DNA from: Pseudomonadota bacterium
GTDB lineage: Bacteria; Pseudomonadota; Gammaproteobacteria; Legionellales; Legionellaceae
Assembly (NCBI GenBank): GCA_020051095.1
Contig: JAGVJN010000025.1
Location: forward strand, 53,562-117,561
DNA: 64,000 bases
Direction of reading: 5' to 3'
In this document: positions 1 through 10,542 of the stretch, piece by piece
Layout of the letters: every line of letters starts with the position of its first letter
Numbering within the stretch: position 1 is the stretch's first letter
The notes under the pieces: model-generated
Database searches by the model: none
Told to the model about the DNA's origin: nothing
The model's input: only the letters and a program-made list of their open reading frames with translations
Position numbers and translations under genes: made by a program

Positions 1-197
1 CCAGGATTTATTTATGAAATCTTTTTGGTTATCAAATCCTAGTAATAACCCAAGAACGTCGCCCTCCGCTTTATGAGGAGGGTCCAGGAACTGAGGTGTT
101 GAACAACATTTTAATAGTAACTTTAGTATTTAATGGATGGTACGATGTCCATTGAGGGAGAGACACTTTTTTTTAAACTTAGACTTATCCTCAAACG

Positions 198-304
198 CCG
201 ACGTACCGCGGCTTGTCCGCGGTATCCAGAACTTTTTGTCTACACTAAATAACAACATATTGGTCGAAATCCTTGGATCCCGCGGACAAGCCGAGGGACA
301 TCGG
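198..304. repeat. REP-like inverted repeat pair
   Basis: Two near-identical 30-base arms lie in opposite orientation, at 198-227 and 275-304, matching at about 27 of 30 positions. Each arm contains the core CGGCTTGTCCGCGG. They are separated by 47 bases, the layout of a paired repetitive extragenic palindrome. The rest of 1-419 holds a short hairpin (CCCTCC/GGAGGG at 62-82) and no convincing gene. Confidence 0.7.
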
Positions 305-419
305 ATTAAATATTATGCCAATAGATGATACGAATACTATTTTAAAAAAAAGTGTCTATCCCTCAGGGTCGGGCTCTCACCCTATTGTTCGAATGAGTAA
401 ATCCTTATCAGATAAATAC

Positions 420-2300
420 CTATATCACTTCAGCCAGATCGCCTTTGTCTTCTAACCATTGTTTGCGGTCGCCCGCTCGTTTTTTGGCAAGCATCATATC
501 CATGATTTGCGAACAACTATCAAAATCATCGAGGGTGAGTTGTACCAGTCTTCTTGTATCGGGATCCATGGTTGTTTCGCGTAATTGCATGGGGTTCATT
601 TCACCTAACCCTTTAAAGCGTTGGACATTAATTTTGGCTTTACCATTTTTCAGCTGGTCAAGGATCGCTTCTTTTTCGGTATCATCAAGCGCATAATGAA
701 CTGCTTTACCGGCATCAATTCGGTATAAGGGTGGCATGGCAACATAAATGTGTCCCCGTTCTACCAAGATGCGGAAGTGTTTCATAAATAATGCACAAAT
801 AAGGGTGGCGATGTGAGCACCATCGGAATCGGCATCAGCCAAGATACAAATTTTTCCATAACGTAAGCCTTCGATGTTATCGGAAGCTGGATCAACACCA
901 ATGGCAACGGCGATGTCATGAATTTCCTGTGACGATAATACGTGGGCTGAATCAACTTCCCAAGCATTAAGAATCTTTCCTCGTAAGGGAAGGATGGCTT
1001 GAAAATCTTTATTTCTTGCTTGTTTTGCAGACCCTCCCGCAGAATCACCTTCTACTAAAAATAACTCGGTGGAGGATAAGTCTTGCTGCATACAATCGGC
1101 TAATTTGCCTGGGAGAGCAGGGCCTTGGCTTACTCGTTTACGAGCAACTTGTTTGGCTTGTCGAAGGCGTTTTTGGGCGCGCTCAATGGCCATTTGCGCT
1201 ATTTCTTCTGCTTGTGTTCGGTGCTGATTAAGCCATAAAGCAAAGGCATCTTTCACCGCGATGTTAACCACCGAGGCGATTTGTCGCGAACTTAATCGCT
1301 CTTTCGTTTGACCTGCGAATTGGGGCTCTTTCATCTTGACGGATAAGATGTACTGACAGGGTTCCCATAAATCATCAGCGGTTAGTTTGACGCCTCGAGG
1401 CAATAGACTATGCAATTCACAAAATGACGATAACGCGTCATGCAAACCACTTCGTAGTCCGTTGACATGCGTTCCTCCTTGAATGGTGGGAATTAAGTTG
1501 ACATAACTCTCATTCACGTTGGCATTGGTATTGGTTGACCACAAACAAACCCAATCAACTGTTGCATCGTCGCTTGTATAGGAACCTGAAAGTGGTTCGG
1601 CTGGAATGAACTCGCCCTCGAGAGACTGCAGCAAATACTCGGTTAGTCCTGACTCATAACACCAATGATGTTCTTCTTCTGTTGCCTTATTAATGAATGT
1701 CATTGACAACCCAGGACAAAGAACCGCTTTGGCACGCAAATTATGAATCAAGGCTTTGACGGCAATTTTGGGACTATCAAAATAACTGGGATCGGGCCAA
1801 AAACGTATGGTTGTGCCGGTGTCTCGTTTAGCAGTTGTGCCTATCTCATTGAGTTCAAGAAGCTTATCTCCATTGGCAAACGCCATTTGATAGACAACAC
1901 CATTGCGCCGTATGGTCACTTCCAGTCGTTGCGAAAGGGCATTCACAACAGAAACACCCACGCCATGCAGACCACCTGAGAAGGTATAGTTTTTGCCGGA
2001 GAACTTTCCACCCGCATGTAATTTCGTCATAATGACTTCAACGCCGCTGACGCCCAATTCTGGATGGATATCCACCGGCATCCCACGTCCATCATCCTCA
2101 ACTTCAATGGAACCATCATCATGTAAGACAACAACGATATGTTGCGCATGACCAGCTATCACTTCATCAACACTGTTATCGATGACTTCTTGAGCTAAGT
2201 GGTTGGGCCGAGTGGTGTCGGTATACATGCCGGGGCGTCGTTTTACCGGTTCGAGGCCACTCAGAACCTCAATTGCTTCGGCATTATATGTCTCGGTCAT
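420..2300 (-). CDS. parE: DNA topoisomerase IV subunit B
   Basis: This is the ATPase subunit of topoisomerase IV, which with ParC unlinks daughter chromosomes. The 626-residue length is normal for ParE rather than GyrB, which is usually about 800. The GHKL ATPase motifs are near the N-terminus (EVIDNSVDE, DDGRGMPVD, GGLHGVGVSVVNALS). The TOPRIM motifs follow at about residue 415 (LVEGDSAGGSA) and 490 (DADSDGAHI), and the C-terminal part contains QRFKGLGEMNP. The ATG is preceded by GGAG at a suitable distance (TCGATGGAGCATAAACACG then ATG). parC is not in the window. The letS-like gene lies 63 bases upstream on the same strand, so co-transcription is possible but not shown. Confidence 0.97.
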   Translation of the reverse strand: MTETYNAEAIEVLSGLEPVKRRPGMYTDTTRPNHLAQEVIDNSVDEVIAGHAQHIVVVLHDDGSIEVEDDGRGMPVDIHPELGVSGVEVIMTKLHAGGKFSGKNYTFSGGLHGVGVSVVNALSQRLEVTIRRNGVVYQMAFANGDKLLELNEIGTTAKRDTGTTIRFWPDPSYFDSPKIAVKALIHNLRAKAVLCPGLSMTFINKATEEEHHWCYESGLTEYLLQSLEGEFIPAEPLSGSYTSDDATVDWVCLWSTNTNANVNESYVNLIPTIQGGTHVNGLRSGLHDALSSFCELHSLLPRGVKLTADDLWEPCQYILSVKMKEPQFAGQTKERLSSRQIASVVNIAVKDAFALWLNQHRTQAEEIAQMAIERAQKRLRQAKQVARKRVSQGPALPGKLADCMQQDLSSTELFLVEGDSAGGSAKQARNKDFQAILPLRGKILNAWEVDSAHVLSSQEIHDIAVAIGVDPASDNIEGLRYGKICILADADSDGAHIATLICALFMKHFRILVERGHIYVAMPPLYRIDAGKAVHYALDDTEKEAILDQLKNGKAKINVQRFKGLGEMNPMQLRETTMDPDTRRLVQLTLDDFDSCSQIMDMMLAKKRAGDRKQWLEDKGDLAEVI

Positions 2301-2363
2301 CGTGTTTATGCTCCATCGAAAAATTGTATAACATTATACCATGTAGTTTGATTTGTTGACCAT

Positions 2364-5093
2364 TTAACATTGATTTAATTTTTGAAACTCACTAATGACT
2401 TCATGCATAGATAGTATCACTTTTTCATAGATTGTCGTGAGTTGTTCAAGCTTTTTAGCTTTGGCAGCTGCATTTTCGAGTTCAACAATATAATTTTGTA
2501 GCTTCGGCACCCCGCAAAAACAGCAAGCGCCATGAATCTTATGCGCTAATTGCCCGATTCCTTTAATATCCTGTTTTTTATAGAGTTCGCTAAACTCGTC
2601 TACTTGCAACGCTAATTCTTCAATAAATTTTTTAAGAAAATCTTCAGCGAGATTTTGGTTACCAGAGACTTTTTGTAGGCATAATTGCCAATCAATGACT
2701 ACATGGGGTTCACTTTCTAAGTTATCAAGGACTGCCTGAAGAAGATGTGCCTCATCCACTGGTTTTTGCAAGCAATCGGCAATGCCAATTTGGCGGAGGT
2801 TTTCGGAAGCGATGTCATTGGTATTGGCGCTAATAATGATGATGGGTGTTTGACGGTTAAGTAGGCAAGTTTGCCGAATCTGTTGGGCGGCTTCTAACCC
2901 GTTTAACTTGGGCATTTGTAAGTCCAACAGAATCATATCATACCGTTTGGTTTGACATAGCTTCACCGCATGACCACCGTCATTAACCGGTTCGATGGAC
3001 GCTTTATCTTGTAATAACGAATTGAGTAGCATTCGATTAACCGGGTTATCCTCAGCGATAAGAATGTTGGGTTGAATGGTTTGTAATGTGTCACGTAATG
3101 TTTGTAATTGGTTTTTGTTATCTTCGATGGGTTTGGGTTGTTGTTTGTAAATCACCTCATCAATGACATCATGCAACTTTTGAATGCCAATTGGTTTGAA
3201 TAAGAAAGCTCTCGCACCTAATGATTCAGGGTTATGGATTAAGGTCTTAGAGATCAATATCACCGGAATCTCTGATGCTTTAATCATTGCTGCGAGTGTT
3301 CTTTCTTGGCCTAAGCCGAGATTGATTAAAGCGAGATGGTAGTGATTGCTTTGTGTAAGCATTTTTTCTAGATTTTTAATATCTTTAATCGGCTTTGATT
3401 CGATTCCCCATAACCCCAATCCATTAATCATTGATTCTAAGTAGAGTGGGTTTTCATCAAAACAAATCGCTTTAAGACTGCTAAATCGATGGGATTGTTG
3501 TTTTTCAATTTCATAAGCAGCAAATTTTTCACATTTGATAGAAACATCAAAGGTAGAGCCATGGTTAAGGCGGCTGGTTATCGAAATTTTGCCTTGCATG
3601 GCTTCAGCAAGTTTTTTGCATATGACCAGACCTAATCCGGTGCCGCCAAATCGTCTGGTAATGCTGGTGTCTGCTTGATTGAAGGCATTAAACAGCCTGG
3701 TTTGATCTTCTTTGGATATGCCAATGCCTGTATCTTCTACGGAGATTTGGATATGGTAGTGGGTATCATCTTCACCAATGACTTTAGTGCGGACAATCAC
3801 ATAACCACTTTCAGTAAATTTAACCGCGTTGCTAATTAAATTACTGAGAATTTGTTTGATTCTGAAGGGGTCGCCCAGCACTTTCATGGGAACATTTTGT
3901 TCAGTCGAAGGAATCAAATCAATGCTTTTCTTATTGGCATTGGGGGATATCAAGGTCAGAACATCATCAATACAACCGCGTAGATCAACAGGGATACAGT
4001 CTAACAATAGTTTTCCTGCATCAATTTTTGTGAAATCAAGGATGTCATTGATAATGCTGAGTAAATCTTGCGATGATGATCGAATGGTTTTCACATAATC
4101 CAGTTGCAAGGCATCTAATCGTGTTTCTAATAGCACGTTAGTAAAGCCAATGACGCCATTCATGGGAGTACGGATTTCATGGCTCATGTTGGCGATGAAT
4201 TCCGATTTTTGGCGACATTTTTCTTCCCAACGTTTTTTCTCGAGGGATAGTTCGATATTTTTTTCTTCTAATAATTCGAGACTTTGTTGTAGATCGGACG
4301 TTTCTTGCTCAATATTTTGCGTCATTTCTCGGACCGACTTGATATATTGCTGCTGCAGGTGCTTACATCCTTGTTCGATGATGCCAAATTCCCCGGGGCT
4401 ATCTGCAATAATTTTTGTTTCAAATTCATTACTCAAAATCTGCTTCATGCTTCGGCGCAAACGGTTAACTGGTAAATAAATACGTTTGGATAAGAAGTAA
4501 TGAATGGACAAGCTTAATAATAGACCTAGCAAGATAATAAAAATCGTCACAATGATCATTTGATAACGCTTTATCAGCATACCTTGCGTGTCTAAATCAA
4601 TCGATAACCAACCTAAAATATCATCCGCCTGATAGTAGATGGCACTGGCTGGTGATGGAAAGATCGATTCAGTAAAGCTAAATTTGGGCATAGTAATTGG
4701 CGCCACAAAGTTAATGGCAGTTGCACTAATTTGTTTTTGAGCCACATTAACGCCGGTAAAGGCAGGTGTTTCAAAAGGGGTTTGCAAGGAATGTTTGCCG
4801 CCCCGATAAGCGATGAGGTGACCATTGGCGTTATAAAACGCAAGGGCTTTTATTTCCGGGTTAACAATGGAGGCATTGATCAATGCTTGTAATGTCTTAA
4901 AGTCATGGCTTGAAATAGCAAGCTGGGCAGCCGGTAGGAGCTGGCGAATATAAGCCTCCCCTAAGCGGGAGACATGTTGCTTTAGATCTTTGTAAAATTG
5001 GCCATTAAAGACCACAGCAAAAATGATCGCCACTAAGAGCACTGGGATCAAGGTTGTTAGTCGTAGAAGATACTTAATGCTCATTCTTCTCAC
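2364..5093 (-). CDS. letS: Hybrid sensor histidine kinase, BarA/GacS/LetS type
   Basis: Tripartite inner-membrane kinase of 909 residues. Order: TM1 at about 9-30, a periplasmic sensor part, TM2 at about 175-197, HAMP, HisKA with phospho-acceptor His near residue 304 ([17 protein letters not shown]), HATPase (N box near 415, DTGIGI, GGTGLGL), a first receiver-like segment, a second receiver with Asp near 719 ([13 protein letters not shown]), and a C-terminal Hpt domain with His near 852 (AHKIHG). This is the BarA/LetS architecture. Its likely partner is the LetA/UvrY regulator at 38.2 kb. The first receiver reads ALINLGLG where the phospho-Asp should be, so it is a pseudo-receiver. The start is GTG with GAGG seven bases upstream; an in-frame ATG nine bases later is the alternative. 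Confidence 0.93.
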   Translation of the reverse strand: MRRMSIKYLLRLTTLIPVLLVAIIFAVVFNGQFYKDLKQHVSRLGEAYIRQLLPAAQLAISSHDFKTLQALINASIVNPEIKALAFYNANGHLIAYRGGKHSLQTPFETPAFTGVNVAQKQISATAINFVAPITMPKFSFTESIFPSPASAIYYQADDILGWLSIDLDTQGMLIKRYQMIIVTIFIILLGLLLSLSIHYFLSKRIYLPVNRLRRSMKQILSNEFETKIIADSPGEFGIIEQGCKHLQQQYIKSVREMTQNIEQETSDLQQSLELLEEKNIELSLEKKRWEEKCRQKSEFIANMSHEIRTPMNGVIGFTNVLLETRLDALQLDYVKTIRSSSQDLLSIINDILDFTKIDAGKLLLDCIPVDLRGCIDDVLTLISPNANKKSIDLIPSTEQNVPMKVLGDPFRIKQILSNLISNAVKFTESGYVIVRTKVIGEDDTHYHIQISVEDTGIGISKEDQTRLFNAFNQADTSITRRFGGTGLGLVICKKLAEAMQGKISITSRLNHGSTFDVSIKCEKFAAYEIEKQQSHRFSSLKAICFDENPLYLESMINGLGLWGIESKPIKDIKNLEKMLTQSNHYHLALINLGLGQERTLAAMIKASEIPVILISKTLIHNPESLGARAFLFKPIGIQKLHDVIDEVIYKQQPKPIEDNKNQLQTLRDTLQTIQPNILIAEDNPVNRMLLNSLLQDKASIEPVNDGGHAVKLCQTKRYDMILLDLQMPKLNGLEAAQQIRQTCLLNRQTPIIIISANTNDIASENLRQIGIADCLQKPVDEAHLLQAVLDNLESEPHVVIDWQLCLQKVSGNQNLAEDFLKKFIEELALQVDEFSELYKKQDIKGIGQLAHKIHGACCFCGVPKLQNYIVELENAAAKAKKLEQLTTIYEKVILSMHEVISEFQKLNQC

Positions 5094-5155
5094 GGGTTTA
5101 CCTCATTGGTATGTATATTAGCCATTGTATTCTCAAGCGGTCAAAATCTCAATCG

Positions 5156-5276
5156 GGACTTACGCAAAACTCCCAATCTCTTCGTTAAAAAAAGTTTTTA
5201 ATTCGGTCATTGAGTTGTTCTAAATTCCCTCATTAAAAACATTTTTTGCCTCGATTTTGGGGTTTTTCGTAAGTCC
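5156..5276. mobile_element. MITE-like palindromic element
   Basis: The ends are inverted repeats: GGACTTACGCAAAAC at 5156-5170 and GTTTTTCGTAAGTCC at 5262-5276. The inner sequences (AAAAAAAGTTTTTAAT on the left, ATTAAAAACATTTTTT on the right) are also partly complementary, so the whole 121 bases is an imperfect palindrome. It has no coding capacity. GGACTTACG-type ends resemble transposase-recognised IS ends, but the parent IS is not visible here. It sits 28 bases beyond the stop of a truncated RND gene. Confidence 0.6.
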
Positions 5277-5304
5277 TGTCAGAAAAATCGAAACGGCGGC
5301 ATGC

Positions 5305-6396
5305 TTACCTTAGCATCTTTTTCACGTTTGTTGAAATGTGCTTGGAATACCTGATGCTGATGGCTCCAAATAATAACAGTGCTATGAAAAACACGCTCAA
5401 TAACTTAGAGGTTGATTCGTTGATAAGTTCTGATGAATCGTAACTAGTAATAAGCGTCATGCCCCCTGGCAACTGGATGGAGTCAACGACCTTGTGTACA
5501 TGGCGATTAACATCGAGTGTTTTTGCTGTTGTTTTTTTGATGATGCCAAGGCCAACCATGGCTTTAGGATGACCATGTAACCCATTACGTAACAATTCAT
5601 CATCTTTATTCACGGTGGCGACATCATTTAAATGAATGACATGACCATTGCCTTTTTTGCGTATAACTAGGTTGGCAAAATCATTGATGGAGTTAAACTG
5701 GTGATTGAGCCAAACAGGAAATTCATATTGATAAGATTCAATTCGCTCGCCTGGAAGCTCAATATTATTTCTTTTTAAAGCATCGTAAATTTCTTTGAGG
5801 CTAACGTTTTGTCTATCCATTGCTTTACTGTCGAGTTTAATTTGCATGGCATATCGTCTTTCACCCCCAATTCGGACATGAGAAACTCCCTCGATGGAGG
5901 CAAGTCTGTCAACGAGAAACTTGTCAGCATAATCCATTAATTGCAAAGAGCTCCATTGCTGGCTAATCAGGTTAAACCACATAATAACATCATCATTTGA
6001 ATTCACTTTAAAAACATCCGGTGGCTCAGCCCCATCAGGTAACTCATCTAATAAGCCAGAAACCTTTTCTCTTATCTCATTGGCAGCCTCTTCGATATCT
6101 CTGGATAGGTGAAATTCAATTTTGAGGGTTGATAGTCCATTGATGCTTTTGGAATCAACAAAGCGAATGCCTTTTACCCCGCTGATTTTTTTCTCAATTA
6201 CCTTGGTTATGTCATTTTCGACGGTTTGAGCACCGGCACCGGGATAGGCGGTTTCAATGGCAATGATAGGGGGATCAATGTCAGTTGGGACACTCTGGTG
6301 AAGCCAGTTTACAGCGATTATGCCAAATAAGACCAACAACAAGCTCATCGCAACCGCAAGTATAGGGCGTTTAACTGAAAATTCACGGATACGCAT
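5305..6396 (-). pseudogene. Truncated RND efflux pump (AcrB-like N-terminal fragment)
   Basis: Only the first third of an AcrB/MexB-type inner-membrane pump remains: TM1 (residues about 12-30) and the first part of the porter domain, with the family motifs VPTDIDPP and AYPGAGAQTVENDI. The ORF is 363 residues against about 1030 for the family. After SELINESTSKL, where family members enter TM2, the sequence diverges into a short hydrophobic tail and stops. No membrane-fusion partner lies beside it. The start is the ATG at 6396, with AGGAGG ten bases upstream, which is better than the longer reading frame. It probably arose by deletion; the palindromic element at 5156-5276 is a candidate agent. 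A functional short protein is unlikely. Confidence 0.75.
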
Positions 6397-6459
6397 GGTA
6401 AAAGCAAACCTCCTGAAGGTCACTCATGACGGAAACGCAACATAAGATAGGGTTTGGTT

Positions 6460-7527
6460 TCATTGCTTTTTGGATTCAAGTTGTTCGTTGGCTCGTTGGA
6501 TGCAACCATCTTGAGAGAGCAGGATAGCAATGGGTTTTGTGCTTTCAAAATGGGCAAAAATAATCATTAAAATAACGGTGATGGGAACTGATAAAAACAT
6601 CCCTAATATCCCCCAGATACTGCCCCATACCCCTAACGCTAGCAAAATCACCAAGGGACTTAAATTCAACGATCGTCCCATCAATTTAGGCTCAATGATA
6701 TTTCCAATGAAAAATTGTAAGAAAATGATACCGCTGGTAAGGATAATAAAAGGTGACCAGGTACTAAATTGAATCAAGGCTAAAGCGGCTGGAAATACTG
6801 TTGCAATAATGGCACCAATGTTGGGGATAAAATTTAAAAAGAAGATTAATAATGCCCAGAATTCAGCAAAATCAAGGCCAACCCCTTTCATGATGAGATA
6901 ACTAAAAAACGCTGTTGCCAAACTAACAAATGTCTTCAAGCCAATATAGGTTTGGGTATCTCGAGCAATATGCTCAAAAATATTATGCACTAACTGTTGG
7001 GACTTAGGTTGCGCGAAGATGGCTTTAATTTTTCGTTGGAAAAAATGCTGCTCAATGAAGAGAAATACCACATACAAGGCGATGAGAACGGCTGAACTGG
7101 TTATGGAGGTAAACATGCCGGCAATATTAACGAGAACTCTTTGGAAACTTAAGTTTTGCACAAATGTTTTTACTTTATCGATTAATTCTAATTGAAAGCT
7201 ATTATCAACATGAGCAATGATTTTCATGAAGTTTTCTTGATAGCGTGAGGAGGCAGCAATGACCTCATTGACGTTATTGGCAATGATGTTAATGAGGATT
7301 TGCACGAAAATTACGAATAATCCCAGTGAAATAATCATGCTTAACCATTGTGGGATGATAATGCCAATCCAGGGAAGTCGCTGGATGGCGTTATTTGCTG
7401 TATTGAGAAGGTTCCAGACAAATAAAGCAATGATGAATGGGATAATCAGATTACTTCCCGCAATCAAAAGGTAGCCTGTAATCCAGAGAATAATTAACCC
7501 AGATGCAAAATTAATGGTTCGGTTCAT
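6460..7527 (-). CDS. AI-2E/PerM family membrane transporter
   Basis: A 355-residue polytopic protein of the UPF0118 (AI-2 exporter/PerM) family. It has hydrophobic pairs at the N-terminus (about 8-40 and 62-85), a soluble stretch at about 90-140, and a block of membrane segments at about 145-335. The family motif region LNFIPNIGAIIATVFPAALA is present near residue 235, and GNIIEPKLMGRSLNLSPLVI near 275. Members have been linked to autoinducer-2 export or Na+(K+)/H+ antiport; the substrate cannot be read from sequence. The ATG follows AAGAAGGTC, a clear ribosome binding site. It is divergent from recG. Confidence 0.9.
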   Translation of the reverse strand: MNRTINFASGLIILWITGYLLIAGSNLIIPFIIALFVWNLLNTANNAIQRLPWIGIIIPQWLSMIISLGLFVIFVQILINIIANNVNEVIAASSRYQENFMKIIAHVDNSFQLELIDKVKTFVQNLSFQRVLVNIAGMFTSITSSAVLIALYVVFLFIEQHFFQRKIKAIFAQPKSQQLVHNIFEHIARDTQTYIGLKTFVSLATAFFSYLIMKGVGLDFAEFWALLIFFLNFIPNIGAIIATVFPAALALIQFSTWSPFIILTSGIIFLQFFIGNIIEPKLMGRSLNLSPLVILLALGVWGSIWGILGMFLSVPITVILMIIFAHFESTKPIAILLSQDGCIQRANEQLESKKQ

Positions 7528-7768
7528 GACCTTCTTCTTAATTCTTATTTGTTATCGTTATACCGCAAATTGTTTGAAAATTTTGTTACCGTTACATGCC
7601 ATAACTTAATTAAAGAAGTAAAAACTCTCGTTATCGAATGATCACAGGTATAGCATTTTTGACTCGTATCAGTATATTATTACAGGACATCGGCAAAAAA
7701 CCAATGAATCATCCATAAATATATTTTTCGTTTTGCCATAGCTCAAATTAACCTGATGATGATTGTCA

Positions 7769-9844
7769 ATGACATTAAATGATTCTTGCGAAACGCTACC
7801 TGGGGTAGGGCCATCGTTAGCCAAAAAATTAAGCCAATGTGGTATAGCAACGATTGCAGATATGATTTTCCATTTGCCGTTTCGATATCAAGACCGTACG
7901 CGAGTGACGCCTATTGCAGATTGCATCGAACACGATTATGCGGTGGTTGCAGGGGAGGTAATAAGTACGGATGTTTCAATTAAACGAAAGCGAATATTAA
8001 ACTGTTATATCCAAGACATGACAGACTCCATGCGCTTACGTTTTTTTCATTTTAATCAGAGTCAGATTCAGGGAATGAACACGTGTTATCGTATTGTGGC
8101 GTTTGGGGAAGTTCGACGTTTCGGTGGGCAGTTAGAAATGATTCATCCCGAATATCAACTGCTTAAAGAAGGGGATCCATTGCACGTTGAAGAGCATTTA
8201 ACGCCAATTTATCATACAACCCAAGGATTAGCCCAACGTCGATTAAGACAATTAATTGAATCAGCATTAACCACAGCCAAGCCATTTTTGTCGCAACTAG
8301 AATGGATGACCGAAAAGCAGTTACAAGAATTGCAATTTCCATCCATGGATGAAGCCATTATGCTGCTTCACCATCCTCCGCCTGATATTGCCTTACATGA
8401 TATGGAAGAAAACACACATCCTGCGTTTCAAAGGCTAGCGTTTGACGAGTTACTTGCTCAACAAGTTAGCATGCGATTTGCTCGTCAGCATATGCAAGCC
8501 ATTCAAGCTCATCCAATTCCCGAAAACGCAGATGCAAAGTCTCGCTTATTAGCGCAATTGCCATTTCAATTAACCAAAGCACAAATGCGAGTGATTGAAG
8601 ATATTGAGTTGGATATGAATTTGCCTGTGCCGATGCTTCGTTTAGTTCAAGGCGATGTGGGATCGGGTAAAACCGTGGTGGCAGCAGCCGCTGCCATGCA
8701 GGCAATTAGCCAAGGGTTTCAAGTGGCAATCATGGCACCCACGGATATCTTAAGTGAACAACATAGTAAAAACATGCAGCAATGGTTTGAGCCTTTGGGT
8801 ATCCCTTGTTTACGTTTAAGTGGGAAAATGAAAGTCAGTGAACGACGACCTGTTTTAGCTGCCCTTGCCAGTGGTGAAGGGCAATTAGTTGTCGGTACGC
8901 ATGCGTTGTTTCAAGAAGAAGTGGTATTTCAGCGGTTGGGCTTGGTCATCATTGACGAACAGCATCGATTTGGGGTAACACAGCGGTTAAAACTGCAACA
9001 AAAAGGGGCAGAAAATGATTATATGCCTCACCAATTATTAATGACGGCCACGCCAATTCCTAGAACCTTAGCCATGACGCAATTTGCCCACCTTGATCTA
9101 TCAATTATTGATGAGATGCCGCCTGGACGAACACCAATAACCACGTCTGTTTTGAATCAGGATAAGCGGGATCAAATCGTTGCGCGACTTGATGACGCCT
9201 TAGCCAACAATCGTCAGGCCTATTGGGTATGCACTTTAATTGAAGAATCGGAAAAGCTGCAATGTCAAGCGGCAAGTGATACGGCTGAGTCTTTACAACA
9301 GCTACTGCCCAGTCATCGAGTGGGGTTGGTTCATGGCCGCTTGAAAGTCGAAGAAAAAGAAGCGGTGATGGCTGCCTTTAAAGCGGGTGATATCCAGCTT
9401 TTAGTGGCAACCACCGTGATTGAAGTTGGGGTAGATGTTCCTAATGCCAGTCTTATGATTATAGAAAATGCTGAACGACTAGGCTTATCTCAGCTACATC
9501 AATTACGCGGCCGAGTGGGTCGGGGGGCGACGGAGTCTTATTGTATGTTGTTATATCAACCCCCTTTGTCCGATGTGGGCCACGAACGTTTGAAGACCAT
9601 GCGAGCGACCTGTGATGGTTTCGAAATTGCTGAAACGGATTTAAAGTTACGAGGGGGTGGCGAGTTTTTAGGGGCCCGTCAAACAGGGTATCGACAATTT
9701 AAATTAGTGGACTTACAGCGAGACGGCTACTTACTCCCTAAAGTGAAACAGATGGCATATCAGTTGATGGAAAGTAATCCCGCTTTAGCCAAACGAATTG
9801 CCCATCGCTGGATGGGCGATTTTGAACGATATATTCAAGCTTAA
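7769..9844 (+). CDS. recG: ATP-dependent DNA helicase RecG
   Basis: Branch-migration helicase that remodels stalled forks and Holliday junctions. The N-terminal wedge/OB region is followed by helicase motifs: Walker A QGDVGSGKTVVA near residue 293, motif II IDEQHRFG near 395, MTATPIPRTLAMT near 425, and motif VI QLRGRVGRG near 580. The RecG-specific tail is present (GGGEFLGARQTG near 625). About 691 residues is normal. The reading frame is open from a TTG six bases upstream of the chosen ATG; neither has a strong ribosome binding site. It is divergent from the PerM-type gene; the 240-base intergenic gap holds promoters I cannot place with confidence. Confidence 0.97.
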   Translation: MTLNDSCETLPGVGPSLAKKLSQCGIATIADMIFHLPFRYQDRTRVTPIADCIEHDYAVVAGEVISTDVSIKRKRILNCYIQDMTDSMRLRFFHFNQSQIQGMNTCYRIVAFGEVRRFGGQLEMIHPEYQLLKEGDPLHVEEHLTPIYHTTQGLAQRRLRQLIESALTTAKPFLSQLEWMTEKQLQELQFPSMDEAIMLLHHPPPDIALHDMEENTHPAFQRLAFDELLAQQVSMRFARQHMQAIQAHPIPENADAKSRLLAQLPFQLTKAQMRVIEDIELDMNLPVPMLRLVQGDVGSGKTVVAAAAAMQAISQGFQVAIMAPTDILSEQHSKNMQQWFEPLGIPCLRLSGKMKVSERRPVLAALASGEGQLVVGTHALFQEEVVFQRLGLVIIDEQHRFGVTQRLKLQQKGAENDYMPHQLLMTATPIPRTLAMTQFAHLDLSIIDEMPPGRTPITTSVLNQDKRDQIVARLDDALANNRQAYWVCTLIEESEKLQCQAASDTAESLQQLLPSHRVGLVHGRLKVEEKEAVMAAFKAGDIQLLVATTVIEVGVDVPNASLMIIENAERLGLSQLHQLRGRVGRGATESYCMLLYQPPLSDVGHERLKTMRATCDGFEIAETDLKLRGGGEFLGARQTGYRQFKLVDLQRDGYLLPKVKQMAYQLMESNPALAKRIAHRWMGDFERYIQA

Positions 9845-9908
9845 AGGAGCAAAAAATAGAAAAGCAGCTATAATTTAATACGGCTTTATTGAATTTTAAG
9901 GAAATGCA

Positions 9909-10439
9909 ATGGGCTTAAAAGATAATGAAATTGCAATGACAGTAAATGGTGTGCTTTGGATGCATCTTGCAGAGAACAATGAGTGGTCTGTTATAAGTAA
10001 CAAAGTAACTAAATTTGCTAATGAATTCACCGCTCATGGTGATACGTACACAAATTTCTATGGCAGAACGTTTAATACCGGTGCTTTTTCTGGCGATTTA
10101 AAGGCGCGCGTTAATAGGCTTGATGCTGCCGTGTTAAACAATCAGGCAGCTTACCCTGAGATGATGATGGATTTTATTAAAGTTTATGAAGCGCTTCAGG
10201 TCGCTGTTGCTTTTTATGGTGATAATAAAGAGCCGGATCTTGCGAAGGGTTTTGGTGACACCAGTTTAAAAGCTGGCGAGTTGATTGGTAAGAGTGCGTC
10301 TGTCGCCAATACGTTCGAAACATCTAATACACAAGAAAAACAAACCGAATATAGAAATAAAATGTTTGCTAGTAGAGCAAAACCAGAGGATGATCAAGGA
10401 CAATCTAAAGCACCAAATGGATCAAAACGAAGTCCTTAG
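9909..10439 (+). CDS. Hypothetical protein, 176 aa
   Basis: I do not recognise this protein. It has no signal peptide or membrane segment. The first 120 residues look like a compact helical domain (WMHLAENNEWSVISNKV, FIKVYEALQVAVAFYGD). The last 40 residues are polar and disordered, rich in E, K, Q and S (TQEKQTEYRNKMF, KPEDDQGQSK). TAAGGA lies seven bases before the ATG, supporting a real gene. It starts 65 bases after recG on the same strand and is followed by a repeat. A short soluble protein with a polar tail would fit a Dot/Icm substrate or a small cytoplasmic protein; there is no direct evidence for either. Confidence 0.65.
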   Translation: MGLKDNEIAMTVNGVLWMHLAENNEWSVISNKVTKFANEFTAHGDTYTNFYGRTFNTGAFSGDLKARVNRLDAAVLNNQAAYPEMMMDFIKVYEALQVAVAFYGDNKEPDLAKGFGDTSLKAGELIGKSASVANTFETSNTQEKQTEYRNKMFASRAKPEDDQGQSKAPNGSKRSP

Positions 10440-10542
10440 GCATGGAATGAATGATATGCCAATGCTTAGGGCTGCCCATTGCGCGAAGCGCTGAATGATT
10501 CAGATATTCCCTTGTGCCATAAACAAAAAGGAGCAACCGTAG

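Noticed and set aside
62..82. Hairpin CCCTCC/GGAGGG as a terminator
   Set aside because: No T-run follows on either strand and no gene end is nearby within the window.
137..455. Two small plus-strand ORFs (63 and 60 codons) upstream of parE
   Set aside because: They run through the REP-like arms and the parE 3' end, have no ribosome binding site and repeat-derived composition.
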